The notes: generated by a model not told the origin, from the letters alone. 12,856 nucleotides of DNA from JAIBBG01 sp031417525 (GCA_031417525.1 JANOVT010000131.1:1-12856), one strand, 5' to 3'. Numbered from the stretch's first letter, positions 1 through 8,442 are shown. Program-made: numbers and translations.

Positions 1-485
1 CGATTCACATTGAATGTGCAGTTGGCAGAATTGCTTGAAGCATCTGTCACCGTCAAGGTAACGACTGTTGTTCCAACACCCGATACTGCTGAACCCACTG
101 CTGGTGACTGCGTGACAACAAGAGATCCTGTTGCTGTGCAATTATCAGCGATCGTTGCAAGTGAACGGTAGTCAGAAAGCACACCGGCGCATGAAGAGTT
201 TAATGTGAGTGTCTGAGCTGTTGGACAAGTGATGGTTGGAAGTGTTGTATCAATTCTGTTCACATTGAATGTACAGTTGGCAGAATTGCTTGAAGCATCT
301 GTTACTGTCAATGTAACGACTGTTGTTCCAACACCCGATACTGCAGAACCCACTGCTGGTGATTGCGTCACCACAAGTGATCCTGTTGCGGTGCAATTAT
401 CAGCGATTGTTGCAAGTGAACGGTAGTCACCAATTACACCTGCACAAGATGAATTCAATGTCAATGGTTGAGGCGCCGGACAAAT
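1..485 (-). repeat. Tandem 255-bp HYR-encoding repeat (two copies, second cut by window edge)
   Basis: Bases 6-173 match 261-428 at an offset of exactly 255 bp, which is 85 codons. I count about 11 differences in roughly 168 bases. All those I checked fall in third codon positions, so the protein is identical across this block (from DYRSLATIADNC to CTFNVN). Outside it, the first 26 or so residues of each unit are more divergent, though they keep the CP...LTLNSSCAGV pattern. The repeat probably continues beyond base 1. Confidence 0.9.
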
Positions 486-3400
486 AATACTTGGAATGAT
501 GTTATCCAATACTGTTACTGTTTGCGTGCACGTGGTTGTAATGGTTCCATTGGTTGCGGTCCAAATCACGGAACTAACTCCTATAGGATAAGTTGTACTT
601 GGATGATTATTCGTGACTGAAAATACGCCACAGCCGCCGGACACAGAGGCTGTTCCAAGAGAAGCAATCGTTGTGGAACACAACCCAGGGCTCACATAAG
701 TTACAATATTTGCGGGACAGGATAGAGTTGAAGGACCAGAACTATATATCGTTACGAACACACTCTCTGAACATCCAAATGGGTTTGTATAAGTAATGAG
801 ATAAGGCCCTCCTGCGGTCGATGATGCCGAGTTTATTATACCTGTTGAAGTATTAATGCTTACCTCGGCAGGAGCACTAAATACTCCACCAGAATTGCCG
901 GTGATCGCTGGTGTTAAAGTTGGTCCTTGACAAACTGAACAAGATGGATAATGGAAAGTTGCATCGCATGGATCACAAAAGCTAATATCCGAACATAAAG
1001 GTTTATTCGGAGGAGTAAAGATAGCATTCATGTAAAGTCTGAGTCCGTTTACAGATGTTATATCATAGGGTGCTTGACCGGAAGAATTTTTTCTCCAATC
1101 ATGCCCACCCAGATAGAACAAATTACCGCCCGGAGTAGTGCCATTTAAATCAATATAGCCTGTTACCTGATCGCCGGCATATGTTCCGCTTTTTTCAACC
1201 ATTTTGTTCAATGCTGCCCGATATGCGGAAGGCGCCATAATATGGATACCGACAAAAGTACCTGTGGGGTCATTGTGCAAGGCGCCATTTATTTGATAAT
1301 ATGGGAAATCGAATGGACCATTTTCAACTTGCGCGGCCGCCTTTTGTGTATTAGTGTAATAAGCGCTGTCATCTGGCACTATGCCCGAAGTGGTTTGCAA
1401 AAATTCATTGTTCTCGTAAATTTCAATTCCGGAGCATTGAATTAATCCATTTCCACCGCCTTGCAAGAATTGTTTTACTCTATTTGTTTCTGATGGATCA
1501 TTTGCCGATGCACCCGCATCACCAATTTTCCAATGTGGTTCGGAACAAAAGGTATAACAGGAATTCGCGCCTAAGTTGATCGATCCTGCATTTGTAACTG
1601 TAATGTTTGAAGCCGAAATACCTGATATCAAAGTCAACACATCGTAATGCAAATCTTGCTTGGCTCCATTATTCAATACAATAATTTTTGGCTTGAAAGT
1701 CAGTTTGTGCTCATATTGAATATTTACTGCAGCATTGGTTTTGTATATTTTTACTCCATTTCCAAAGGCTTGAATGATTGGTCTCGCGGCAGCTGTATCG
1801 CTCGGATGAATTACAAACGGCCCGGATTTAAAGTCATAATTTGTAGCCGCTGTGCTGGATGGAAATATTCTGGTTGCATTTACAGTTATATCTATGCCCT
1901 CTTTTGCTTTAGCATCCGCTATTGCCCAATACAACGGGATCTCATTTTGTAATAGTTCATTCGCTAACCCATAAGCCTTCATGTTGAATGCCGATAGAGT
2001 ACCATTTGTGCCAGAACCTGCATTTATGTAGCCTGGAGGGGTGGCGGGATAAACATAAGTACCTCGTTGTGTTACATTATCCATTCCTATAATCCATGTA
2101 CCTGCTGGAAAGGATTGTGATCCTGCATTGCCACAGCTCGTTGATGAAGTTAATGGTTCTGTGTATGGGGTTCCAGTCGTTACATTTATTGTCGTGTTAC
2201 AACTGGTGCTGCCACCCCAAATATCAGTCGCAGTCCAAGTCACTATGGTAGTACCGACAGGAAAAAATGAAGTTGTGGAACTACTATTTGTGTAGTTGTT
2301 AAGTAAAGAGCTTAAGCATCCGCTGGTGGATTGAGGTGCAAAGCTTACTTCAGCGGCGCATGTCCAATAATCTGCGGTAACATTAATTGTTGGTTGACAG
2401 ACAATGGATACTACCGGCTGAGTCACCGTTACTATTTGATTACAGGTGTTACTGTTTCCATTAGCATCAGTTACTGTCCACATAATGGTGTTTGATCCTA
2501 CGTTATATGTGTTGGAAGGATGATCATTCGTTATTGTAGCTATAGAGCAGTTGTCACTTACAACCGGCGAACCGATCATCGCAGGTACAACAGTAGCAGT
2601 GCAACTCCCTGCATTGACATTTAAGGTTACATCCGCAGGACATAAAATGCTCGGTGAAATGGTATCATAAATTGTAACATTGAATGTGCTGTTTGCGCTA
2701 TTGCCTGCAGCATCGGTTACAACATATGTGATGGTCGTAACTCCTTTGTTAAAGTTGAATGTGCCAACATAATTAATGCCTGTCAAAATGGATGAAGCAG
2801 TGTTCGCTCCTGACATTGTCCATGTTAATGATACAATAGAACAATTATCTGAAAAAGTAGCATCTGACGTTGTGATGCTTTTAGTGCAATTTCCGGCTGT
2901 GAGATTTTGAAAAATATTTGCTGGAACTGAAAGTGTTGGCGTGCTGTTGTCAGTTATTGTAATGGTTTGCACACAACTCGCATTATTTCCAGCAGCGTCT
3001 TTTACAAGGTATGTAATTGTTGTTACTCCCAAATTGAATGTTTGAGTCCCTAAATAATTAATTCCGCTAATAGGCGAATTCCCAACGGTCGATCCTGTCA
3101 TAGTCCAAACCAAAGTTGTCACTGCACAGTTATCCGAAAAAGTTGGATTCGTGCCTGTCAATGTTTTTGAACAAATGCCGGCCGTGACAGGGGTGATTAT
3201 GTTTCCAGAACAATTTATAATTGGAGAGATATTATCATTAATAGAAATATATTGAGAGCAAGTGTCGGTATTGCCCATCATGTCAATGCCTGTCCACTTC
3301 ACAACGTAATTGCCTGCTGAAAAGGTTGCACTTGTATTCGCGTTGTTGGTATAGTCATTTACCAAAGTGATTGGGCCACATCCTGCTGATATGGTCGGCG

Positions 3401-5276
3401 CAAATGCAACGGTCTGAGAGCAACTCATGGCATTCACGTTTGCAGTAATTGCTCCTGTGCACGTGAGATTAAGTGGTGTATAAAAATTAACTTGAATGAC
3501 ATTGCTATAAACGACGTTGCATGAGTTCGAACTTACACAAGCTCGAAACCAATGATTTGAATCTATCGCGTGCGTATATGTACTGCCTGATCCTGATAGG
3601 TCGGTATTCCATGTTATTCCATCCTCACTCCATTGCCAACTGATATTTCCAACTGCTCCTGCTAGAGTCATTGTGACATTGCCCATAGCGCAAAGTCCTG
3701 ATTGAGGACAAGTGAGTGTTCCTGCGATAGGAGCTCCGCAACAATTTCCATAAATAGGCGAATTGTTCAGTAGACCCCAGAATGCATCATAGGTGCTATT
3801 TCCTCCTGTTTGATTGACATCCAAATTTCCATTACTCTCACCACAAATGAGCAAATCGGCACTACCTGTGATCGCGAGGTCAGATATAATGTCCACTTTG
3901 TTCGTGGTGTTTATTGAATGTTGCGTTTGGAAGACGCCATTGCTATTCAATTCCAAAACGAAAGCCATGCCACTGGTTTCGCCGGGGATAATTATGCCCC
4001 CGGACGAAACATCAGACGTATTCATTCCACCTATATAGATGTTTCCAAGTTTGTCTGAAATGATGGATGAGGCTACATCGGTGTTGGCGGAAGTATTCGA
4101 TAGTAGTTTAAACCATTGAGGTGTTCCTGTCAGACGATTATATCTGGCGACGAACATATCACTCCCGCCTGTTACAGCTTTGAATCCCGGCGATGGCCCC
4201 TCCCATATCAATGAACCTTCAGCAATGGCTGTGGCAAATACACCATTACAATCTGCGGTAATGGCCATGCCTCCGCTTTGAGTTCCACCACAGAGTTGTC
4301 TTCTCAACCAATTGAGTTTACCACTGTTTGTTATCGAACCTAAGACATAGTCCTTATCTGCTAGAATGCCATTTGCAGAAATCGCTGCGTTTGCACTATT
4401 GAAGTTGGTGGAGTATTCAAAATTGAAGTTTGTACCGTTGAAGCAGCTCATGAAATATAATGTATCCTTATACGAGCTGATACTATAGTGTAACTTTTCA
4501 GGGCTCATGAGGTCATCAATGTCGGATTCTTCAGAACCGCCTGCCATCACCCAAGTATTACTTCCATCAAAACCATATTTAGCAATGAATACATCTTCAT
4601 CATCATGCGAACTGGTGACATCAATTCCCTGTAGTGATTCGTTGTTCTCCGTGAAGGTTCCAATGGTGACGATTCCATCACTAGTTGAAGTAATGCCAAA
4701 GTTTTTATCATTTTCAGTGCCTCCTTCCTTTTTTGCCCAACGTTTTACACCAGCCGGGGTAAAGGATGCAACGAAACAGTCAGTTTCTCCACCACCACCA
4801 GTATCTGAGAGGTTAGTTGGATTGCTTCCATCCAGATTTTTTATGACAAAATTGGCCTTGTAATATCCTGCGATGTAAACATTGCCATCACCACCAACAC
4901 ATACATCAAGTATTTCGTCGTTTTTGGAACCACCCATGGTCATAGCCCATAAAATGTTCCCCAACATGTCAGTTTTGATCAGAAACGCATCGAGGTCGCC
5001 TAGGCTGATAAGATTGTGGGAAGTTCCTACTGACGTGGTGCCAAGACTCGAAAGGCCAATTGCATTGAGACCGGTTGCACTGCCACCGATATAAATCCAA
5101 TCGTTTAATGTGTCGGTGGCAATACAATGAGCGATATCGTCATTCGCGAGATCCGTTTGGTTCAACCACGCGGAAGAAATACTTTGCCCGTGGAGAGAGG
5201 AAGTTATGCCCAGAACAACCACCAGGGCGGCCGCTGCACATAGCTTTCTCACGAAAGGCATCAATTCAATTCTCAT
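1..5276 (-). CDS. Giant secreted multidomain protein (beta-propeller, Ig-like, HYR repeats, embedded alpha/beta domain), C-terminus outside window
   Basis: Reading the minus strand from the ATG at 5276 gives 1758 codons with no stop, still open at base 1. Residues 1-30 form a signal peptide (Arg/Lys, then an Ala/Leu/Val core, likely cut after SLHG). A second ATG at 5261 (Met6) is an equally plausible start. Residues 31-505 show seven copies of a 'D-x-x-GN-x-Y-I-x-G' type strand alternating with 'D-x-F-hydrophobic...G...W' strands, which fits a seven-bladed SBBP-like propeller. Residues 515-598 are Ig-like (SWQWSEDGITW). HYR repeats lie at about 602-686, 687-781, 782-876, 877-957 and 958-1033. 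Residues 1058-1415 are an unrecognised alpha/beta domain. A Cys-rich linker (1428-1449) and an Ig-like domain (1450-1518) follow, then HYR repeats at 1519-1597, 1599-1683 and 1684 onward. By family knowledge such proteins are exported adhesins or matrix proteins. A type IX secretion C-terminal domain would lie off the window, so that route is inferred only. Confidence 0.93.
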   Translation of the reverse strand, partial: MRIELMPFVRKLCAAAALVVVLGITSSLHGQSISSAWLNQTDLANDDIAHCIATDTLNDWIYIGGSATGLNAIGLSSLGTTSVGTSHNLISLGDLDAFLIKTDMLGNILWAMTMGGSKNDEILDVCVGGDGNVYIAGYYKANFVIKNLDGSNPTNLSDTGGGGETDCFVASFTPAGVKRWAKKEGGTENDKNFGITSTSDGIVTIGTFTENNESLQGIDVTSSHDDEDVFIAKYGFDGSNTWVMAGGSEESDIDDLMSPEKLHYSISSYKDTLYFMSCFNGTNFNFEYSTNFNSANAAISANGILADKDYVLGSITNSGKLNWLRRQLCGGTQSGGMAITADCNGVFATAIAEGSLIWEGPSPGFKAVTGGSDMFVARYNRLTGTPQWFKLLSNTSANTDVASSIISDKLGNIYIGGMNTSDVSSGGIIIPGETSGMAFVLELNSNGVFQTQHSINTTNKVDIISDLAITGSADLLICGESNGNLDVNQTGGNSTYDAFWGLLNNSPIYGNCCGAPIAGTLTCPQSGLCAMGNVTMTLAGAVGNISWQWSEDGITWNTDLSGSGSTYTHAIDSNHWFRACVSSNSCNVVYSNVIQVNFYTPLNLTCTGAITANVNAMSCSQTVAFAPTISAGCGPITLVNDYTNNANTSATFSAGNYVVKWTGIDMMGNTDTCSQYISINDNISPIINCSGNIITPVTAGICSKTLTGTNPTFSDNCAVTTLVWTMTGSTVGNSPISGINYLGTQTFNLGVTTITYLVKDAAGNNASCVQTITITDNSTPTLSVPANIFQNLTAGNCTKSITTSDATFSDNCSIVSLTWTMSGANTASSILTGINYVGTFNFNKGVTTITYVVTDAAGNSANSTFNVTIYDTISPSILCPADVTLNVNAGSCTATVVPAMIGSPVVSDNCSIATITNDHPSNTYNVGSNTIMWTVTDANGNSNTCNQIVTVTQPVVSIVCQPTINVTADYWTCAAEVSFAPQSTSGCLSSLLNNYTNSSSTTSFFPVGTTIVTWTATDIWGGSTSCNTTINVTTGTPYTEPLTSSTSCGNAGSQSFPAGTWIIGMDNVTQRGTYVYPATPPGYINAGSGTNGTLSAFNMKAYGLANELLQNEIPLYWAIADAKAKEGIDITVNATRIFPSSTAATNYDFKSGPFVIHPSDTAAARPIIQAFGNGVKIYKTNAAVNIQYEHKLTFKPKIIVLNNGAKQDLHYDVLTLISGISASNITVTNAGSINLGANSCYTFCSEPHWKIGDAGASANDPSETNRVKQFLQGGGNGLIQCSGIEIYENNEFLQTTSGIVPDDSAYYTNTQKAAAQVENGPFDFPYYQINGALHNDPTGTFVGIHIMAPSAYRAALNKMVEKSGTYAGDQVTGYIDLNGTTPGGNLFYLGGHDWRKNSSGQAPYDITSVNGLRLYMNAIFTPPNKPLCSDISFCDPCDATFHYPSCSVCQGPTLTPAITGNSGGVFSAPAEVSINTSTGIINSASSTAGGPYLITYTNPFGCSESVFVTIYSSGPSTLSCPANIVTYVSPGLCSTTIASLGTASVSGGCGVFSVTNNHPSTTYPIGVSSVIWTATNGTITTTCTQTVTVLDNIIPSIICPAPQPLTLNSSCAGVIGDYRSLATIADNCTATGSLVVTQSPAVGSAVSGVGTTVVTLTVTDASSNSANCTFNVNRIDTTLPTITCPTAQTLTLNSSCAGVLSDYRSLATIADNCTATGSLVVTQSPAVGSAVSGVGTTVVTLTVTDASSNSANCTFNVN
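1006..2105 (-). other. Unrecognised alpha/beta domain inside the giant protein (residues about 1058-1425)
   Basis: This in-frame segment differs from the Thr/Asn-rich HYR repeats on either side. It has amphipathic and charged stretches and enzyme-like blocks: GTWIIGMDNVTQ (about 1058), a helix-strand block AYGLANELLQNEIPLYWAI (about 1102), SGPFVIHP (about 1151), PKIIVLNNGAKQDLHYDVL (about 1194), SEPHWKIGDAG (about 1243), GNGLIQCSGIEIYEN (about 1275) and GGNLFYLGGHDW (about 1383). The alternating hydrophobic strands and helices with Gly-rich turns suggest a Rossmann- or glutamine-amidotransferase-like fold. I recall similar 'MD-x-x-x-Q ... AYGL ... IPVxW' blocks in secreted proteins of myxobacteria, but cannot name a family. 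No catalytic residue is assigned. Confidence 0.55.
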
Positions 5277-5440
5277 TTACGTTATAGGGTTGGCAAGACA
5301 CAACGGCTCTAATCCGCTCTCTTGGTTCCGCTTTTTAACGCAGTTTGGTGTTATAGGTTTCATTGTCTGTGAATTACACATTTGTTACGACTTTGGTCTG
5401 GATAATATTCTAGTTTTAGCCCATCGAAAAAAAGTAGCTT
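5277..5440. promoter_or_regulatory. Divergent intergenic region between the giant gene and glmM
   Basis: The 164-bp gap separates divergently read genes, so it should hold two promoters. For the plus-strand gene, TAGTTTTA at 5411-5418 matches the Bacteroidota -7 element TAnnTTTG at all but the last base, and TTTG occurs at 5392-5395. The spacer between them is 15 bp, shorter than usual. No convincing -7 box was found for the minus-strand gene. No RNA gene or strong hairpin is visible. Confidence 0.35.
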
Positions 5441-6835
5441 ATGACTCTTATTAAATCAATTTCAGGTATTCGCGGCACCCTGGGCGGAACGGAAGGAAAC
5501 GGTCTTACTCCCATTGATACCGTGAAGTTCACCGCGTCTTTTTGTGCTATGATGCAGAAAAAAAACAATCGCAGGGATATCCGAATCGTTGTCGGACGCG
5601 ACGCACGAATCAGTGGTTCCATGGTCAATGGTCTCGTGTGTAACACGCTCGTTGCTATGGGTGCAGAGGTCATTGATCTCTGCTTATGTACGACTCCGAC
5701 AGTGGAGATTGCCGTTCCTTTTGAAAATGCTCAGGCCGGAATTATTCTCACCGCAAGTCACAATCCCAAGCAATGGAATGCTTTGAAATTACTGAACGAG
5801 AAAGGAGAATTTATTTCTGGTGAGGAAGGTGAAGAGGTTCTTCGCCTCGCTGAAAGCGGAGATGTTGCTTTTTCAGAAATAGATGACCTGGGTTCGATTT
5901 CCTCCAAAGATTATTTGAAAAGACATATCGAAGAAATCCTGAAACTGAAGCTTGTCAATGTGCAGGCAATCCGCAATGCCAATTTTGAAATAGCCGTTGA
6001 CGCCGTTAATTCTTCAGGTGGTATTTATGTGCCTGCTCTGCTCGAAGCACTTGGCGTGACCAAAATTCACAAGATCTACTGCGAACCAAATGGCCATTTT
6101 CCTCATAACCCTGAGCCGCTTCCGGAACATCTCACTGATTTATCTTCTTTAGTAAAAGAAAAACAATGCAACCTGGGTATTGTGGTTGATCCCGATGTGG
6201 ATCGCCTTGCCTTCGTGTGTGAAGATGGTTCTGTTTTCGGTGAAGAATATACGCTCGTCGCTGTCAGCGACTATGTGCTTACACATACACCGGGAAATAC
6301 GGCTTCCAATCTTTCTTCCACCAAGGCGCTCAAAGATGTGACTATTCAGCATGGTCAGAGATATGAAGCTGCTGCGGTGGGCGAGGTGAATGTTGTGGCT
6401 AAAATGAAAGAGATTGGCGCCGTGATCGGAGGTGAGGGTAATGGAGGCATCATCTATCCTGAACTACATTATGGCAGAGACGCTCTGGTTGGCATTGCTT
6501 TATTCCTCTCTCATTTGGCCACCAGAAATTGCAGCATGTCGGCTTTGCGCGACTCTTATCCTAAATACGTCGCATCAAAGAATAAGATTGAGCTACTCCC
6601 ACAAATGGACGTTGACGCTATTCTAAGAGAAGTTCAGACACTTTTCCCCAAAGCTGAAATCAATACGATTGACGGTGTGAAATTCGATTTTCCGGACGGC
6701 TGGGTGCATCTCCGGAAAAGCAATACAGAGCCGATCATCCGCGTTTACGCCGAACATTCGTCCCGCGAAAAAGCGGATGCTCTCGCAAATCAGGTCATTT
6801 CTGCTGTGAAAAAGCTGGCCGGAGTCGACGCATGA
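5441..6835 (+). CDS. glmM: Phosphoglucosamine mutase / phosphohexomutase
   Basis: This cytoplasmic alpha-D-phosphohexomutase most likely converts glucosamine-6-phosphate to glucosamine-1-phosphate for UDP-GlcNAc, peptidoglycan and lipid A synthesis. All four family signatures are present in order: the phosphoserine loop TASHNP (Ser106), the Mg-binding loop DPDVDR (250-255), the sugar-specificity loop GEGNGG (331-336), and the phosphate-binding loop RKSNTEPIIR (425-434). The 464 residues compare with about 445 in E. coli GlmM. The GEGNGG loop and the chromosomal setting favour GlmM, but phosphomannomutase or phosphoglucomutase activity cannot be excluded from sequence. The ATG at 5441 leads directly into the conserved ISGIRGT start (residues 7-13), which supports this start. 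A cysteine desulfurase gene follows after 104 bp on the same strand. Confidence 0.93.
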   Translation: MTLIKSISGIRGTLGGTEGNGLTPIDTVKFTASFCAMMQKKNNRRDIRIVVGRDARISGSMVNGLVCNTLVAMGAEVIDLCLCTTPTVEIAVPFENAQAGIILTASHNPKQWNALKLLNEKGEFISGEEGEEVLRLAESGDVAFSEIDDLGSISSKDYLKRHIEEILKLKLVNVQAIRNANFEIAVDAVNSSGGIYVPALLEALGVTKIHKIYCEPNGHFPHNPEPLPEHLTDLSSLVKEKQCNLGIVVDPDVDRLAFVCEDGSVFGEEYTLVAVSDYVLTHTPGNTASNLSSTKALKDVTIQHGQRYEAAAVGEVNVVAKMKEIGAVIGGEGNGGIIYPELHYGRDALVGIALFLSHLATRNCSMSALRDSYPKYVASKNKIELLPQMDVDAILREVQTLFPKAEINTIDGVKFDFPDGWVHLRKSNTEPIIRVYAEHSSREKADALANQVISAVKKLAGVDA

Positions 6836-6939
6836 TATATGTTTGAAAATGCAATTTCGTCCAACTTTGTTGCCTGTCGCAGTCATTCAATGTCTGAAAT
6901 TTGCATTCCTTTATTTTCAAGAATAAAAAAACTCTTTGA

Positions 6940-8085
6940 ATGAACGTTTATCTGGACAATGCCGCTACAACGCCACTCGATAAAGAAGTATTGGCCGCGA
7001 TGATGCCTTATCTATCTGATCATTTTGGTAATCCATCTTCGTCTCATGCTTTTGGCAGAAAAACCAAAACGGCCATCGAACAGTCAAGGCGCACCATTGC
7101 CAAGTTGCTGAATTGTTCCCCTGGTGAAATTTTCTTCACCAGTGGCGGTACCGAAGCCGATAATTTGGCCATGCATATTGCTCTGAATGATTTGGGTTGT
7201 AAACACATCATCACTTCGCCCCTGGAGCACAGCGCTGTTTTGAAAACGGCTCAAAAGATGGCCGAAAATGGTCTGGTAAAATTGAGTTATGTGCAATTGG
7301 ACGAAAGGGGAAATGTCGACCTGAGCCATTTGAAAATTCTCCTCGCCACCACCGGTAGAAGTTATGTCACGCTCATGCATGGCAACAACGAAATCGGAAA
7401 TCTGCTTCCGCTCAAAGAAGTTGGAGAACTTTGCCAGAAATACAACGCAATCTTCCATAGCGATACAGTTCAGACCATGGGGCATTATGCCTTCGATCTG
7501 CAATCAATCCACATACATTTTATTAATGCTGCTGCTCACAAATTTCATGGACCAAAAGGGGTGGGCTTTATATATGTCAATAAATCCATCAAGGCCAATC
7601 CGGAAATTATTGGCGGTGGACAGGAACGTGGACTGCGCGGTGGAACTGAAAATCTATATGGAATTGTAGGTCTGGCAAAGGCACTGGAGATTTGTTATAG
7701 GGATTTGACAGAACATCAGCATCATGTAAATGATTTGAAGCAATACATGGCTAAAGAATTGGAAAACAGTATTCCAGGTGTTGTTTTTAATGGTCATTCT
7801 CGTTCTGAAGACAGTCTATACACTGTTTTAAACGTCACTTTTCCAGAAAATCAAAACGCCGACATGCTTCTTTTTCTTCTGGATCTTGACGGGATTGCTT
7901 GCAGCGGTGGAAGTGCCTGTAGCAGCGGGGCAGCGAAGGGTTCACACGTTTTGGACGCTATCGACGCTCTCCGTGCCAACTGCGCCAGCATCCGGTTCTC
8001 TTTTAGCCGTTTGACGACCAAAGAAGAGGTGGATTTTGCTATCTCCAAAGTGCGTGAACACTGTAAAGATCATGTAATGGCCTGA
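6940..8085 (+). CDS. Cysteine desulfurase, group I (IscS/NifS type)
   Basis: This PLP enzyme removes sulfur from L-cysteine, leaving alanine and a protein persulfide that feeds Fe-S assembly or tRNA thiolation in the cytoplasm. Visible landmarks are YLDNAATTP at the N-terminus, FTSGGTEADN (66-75), the PLP-stacking His97 in LEHSAV, NNEIG (149-153), HSDTVQ (173-178), the PLP lysine Lys201 in AAHKFHGPKG, and GLRGGTEN (231-238). The catalytic Cys327 sits in GSACSSG. The loop around Cys327 is of the group I (IscS/NifS) kind, not the SufS kind (RxGxxCA). At 381 residues it is slightly shorter than E. coli IscS (404). No iscU, sufBCD or mnmA lies within the window, so its acceptor is unknown. The 104-bp gap upstream has no clear promoter or terminator, so read-through from glmM is possible. 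Confidence 0.95.
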   Translation: MNVYLDNAATTPLDKEVLAAMMPYLSDHFGNPSSSHAFGRKTKTAIEQSRRTIAKLLNCSPGEIFFTSGGTEADNLAMHIALNDLGCKHIITSPLEHSAVLKTAQKMAENGLVKLSYVQLDERGNVDLSHLKILLATTGRSYVTLMHGNNEIGNLLPLKEVGELCQKYNAIFHSDTVQTMGHYAFDLQSIHIHFINAAAHKFHGPKGVGFIYVNKSIKANPEIIGGGQERGLRGGTENLYGIVGLAKALEICYRDLTEHQHHVNDLKQYMAKELENSIPGVVFNGHSRSEDSLYTVLNVTFPENQNADMLLFLLDLDGIACSGGSACSSGAAKGSHVLDAIDALRANCASIRFSFSRLTTKEEVDFAISKVREHCKDHVMA

Positions 8086-8163
8086 AGTTAAGTCAATTAA
8101 AAAGTATAAAGTTCAGGAATAATTTTATTGATTTTTTAAGAAAGATTGAACATTTGTTCTTAT

Positions 8164-8175
8164 TATCTTGCGCCC
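8164..8175 (+). promoter_or_regulatory. Possible Bacteroidota -7 element for the 88-aa gene
   Basis: TATCTTGCGCCC lies directly before the ATG at 8176 and resembles TAnnTTTG with one T missing, followed by the very short leader common in this phylum. A TTG 15 bp upstream (8146-8148) could be the -33 part. A 5-bp inverted repeat GAACA-TT-TGTTC (8148-8159) lies between the two and might be an operator or chance. Confidence 0.35.
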
Positions 8176-8442
8176 ATGAATTCTAAGAAGTCAGCCGGAA
8201 GACCGGCAACAAAACCAGCTAGATTGAAGAACGGGTTTTACGTGGGTGTTAAAAACAAGGGTATGTCCACTCCGGTGATGATGTACAGCACCACACGTGA
8301 GGGCATGATGATGATTGCTCAGAAATACGGCGTTTTTCCTGAAAAGGAAGTGGTTGTGATGGGTGAACACAAAAATGACAAGTGGATAGACCAGGAACAA
8401 CCAAAACGCGGCCGCAAGAAAAAAGAAGTGGCAGCTGCCTGA
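8176..8442 (+). CDS. Small basic protein of unknown function with AT-hook-like ends
   Basis: This encodes 88 residues from the ATG at 8176. The open frame extends to a TTG at 8146, but the likely -7 box and the usual start codon support 8176. The N-terminus (NSKKSAGRPATKPARLK) and C-terminus (QPKRGRKKKEV) are strongly basic and carry GRP and RGRK cores like AT-hooks. The middle (about 20-70) reads as a small folded unit: GFYVGVKNKG, a Met-rich helix STTREGMMMIAQKYG, then EVVVMGEHKNDKW. There is no signal peptide or membrane segment, so it should be cytoplasmic. DNA or nucleoid binding is an inference from charge and the AT-hook-like cores. A good terminator follows 21 bp after the stop, so it ends its transcription unit. 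I recall similar small hypothetical proteins in Chitinophagaceae but no assigned function. Confidence 0.82.
   Translation: MNSKKSAGRPATKPARLKNGFYVGVKNKGMSTPVMMYSTTREGMMMIAQKYGVFPEKEVVVMGEHKNDKWIDQEQPKRGRKKKEVAAA

Noticed and set aside
1..485. Possible CRISPR or transposon repeat at the left edge
   Set aside because: The period is 255 bp and in frame with a HYR protein domain. There are no spacers and no terminal inverted repeats.
229..5094. Several plus-strand open frames of 65-118 codons across the left third (for example 1647-1952 and 4507-4863)
   Set aside because: They lie opposite one continuous minus-strand frame with clear domain content. Their translations are low-complexity antisense products.
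5206..5454. Plus-strand open frame of 82 codons leading into glmM
   Set aside because: It overlaps the giant gene's signal peptide, the divergent promoter gap and the glmM start, and has no recognisable protein features.
6840..6921. Imperfect inverted repeat (TTGAAAATGCAATTTC with a GAAATTTGCATT...TTTTCAA partner) between glmM and the desulfurase gene
   Set aside because: Pairing needs an extra base and a six-base insertion, and no T run follows. It is too weak to call a terminator or operator.
7084..7503. Minus-strand frame of 139 codons inside the cysteine desulfurase gene
   Set aside because: It is antisense to a fully supported enzyme frame with intact catalytic motifs.
8146..8175. Upstream TTG start extending the 88-aa protein by 10 residues
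   Set aside because: The extension overlaps the putative promoter and adds non-conserved-looking residues; the ATG at 8176 is the better start.
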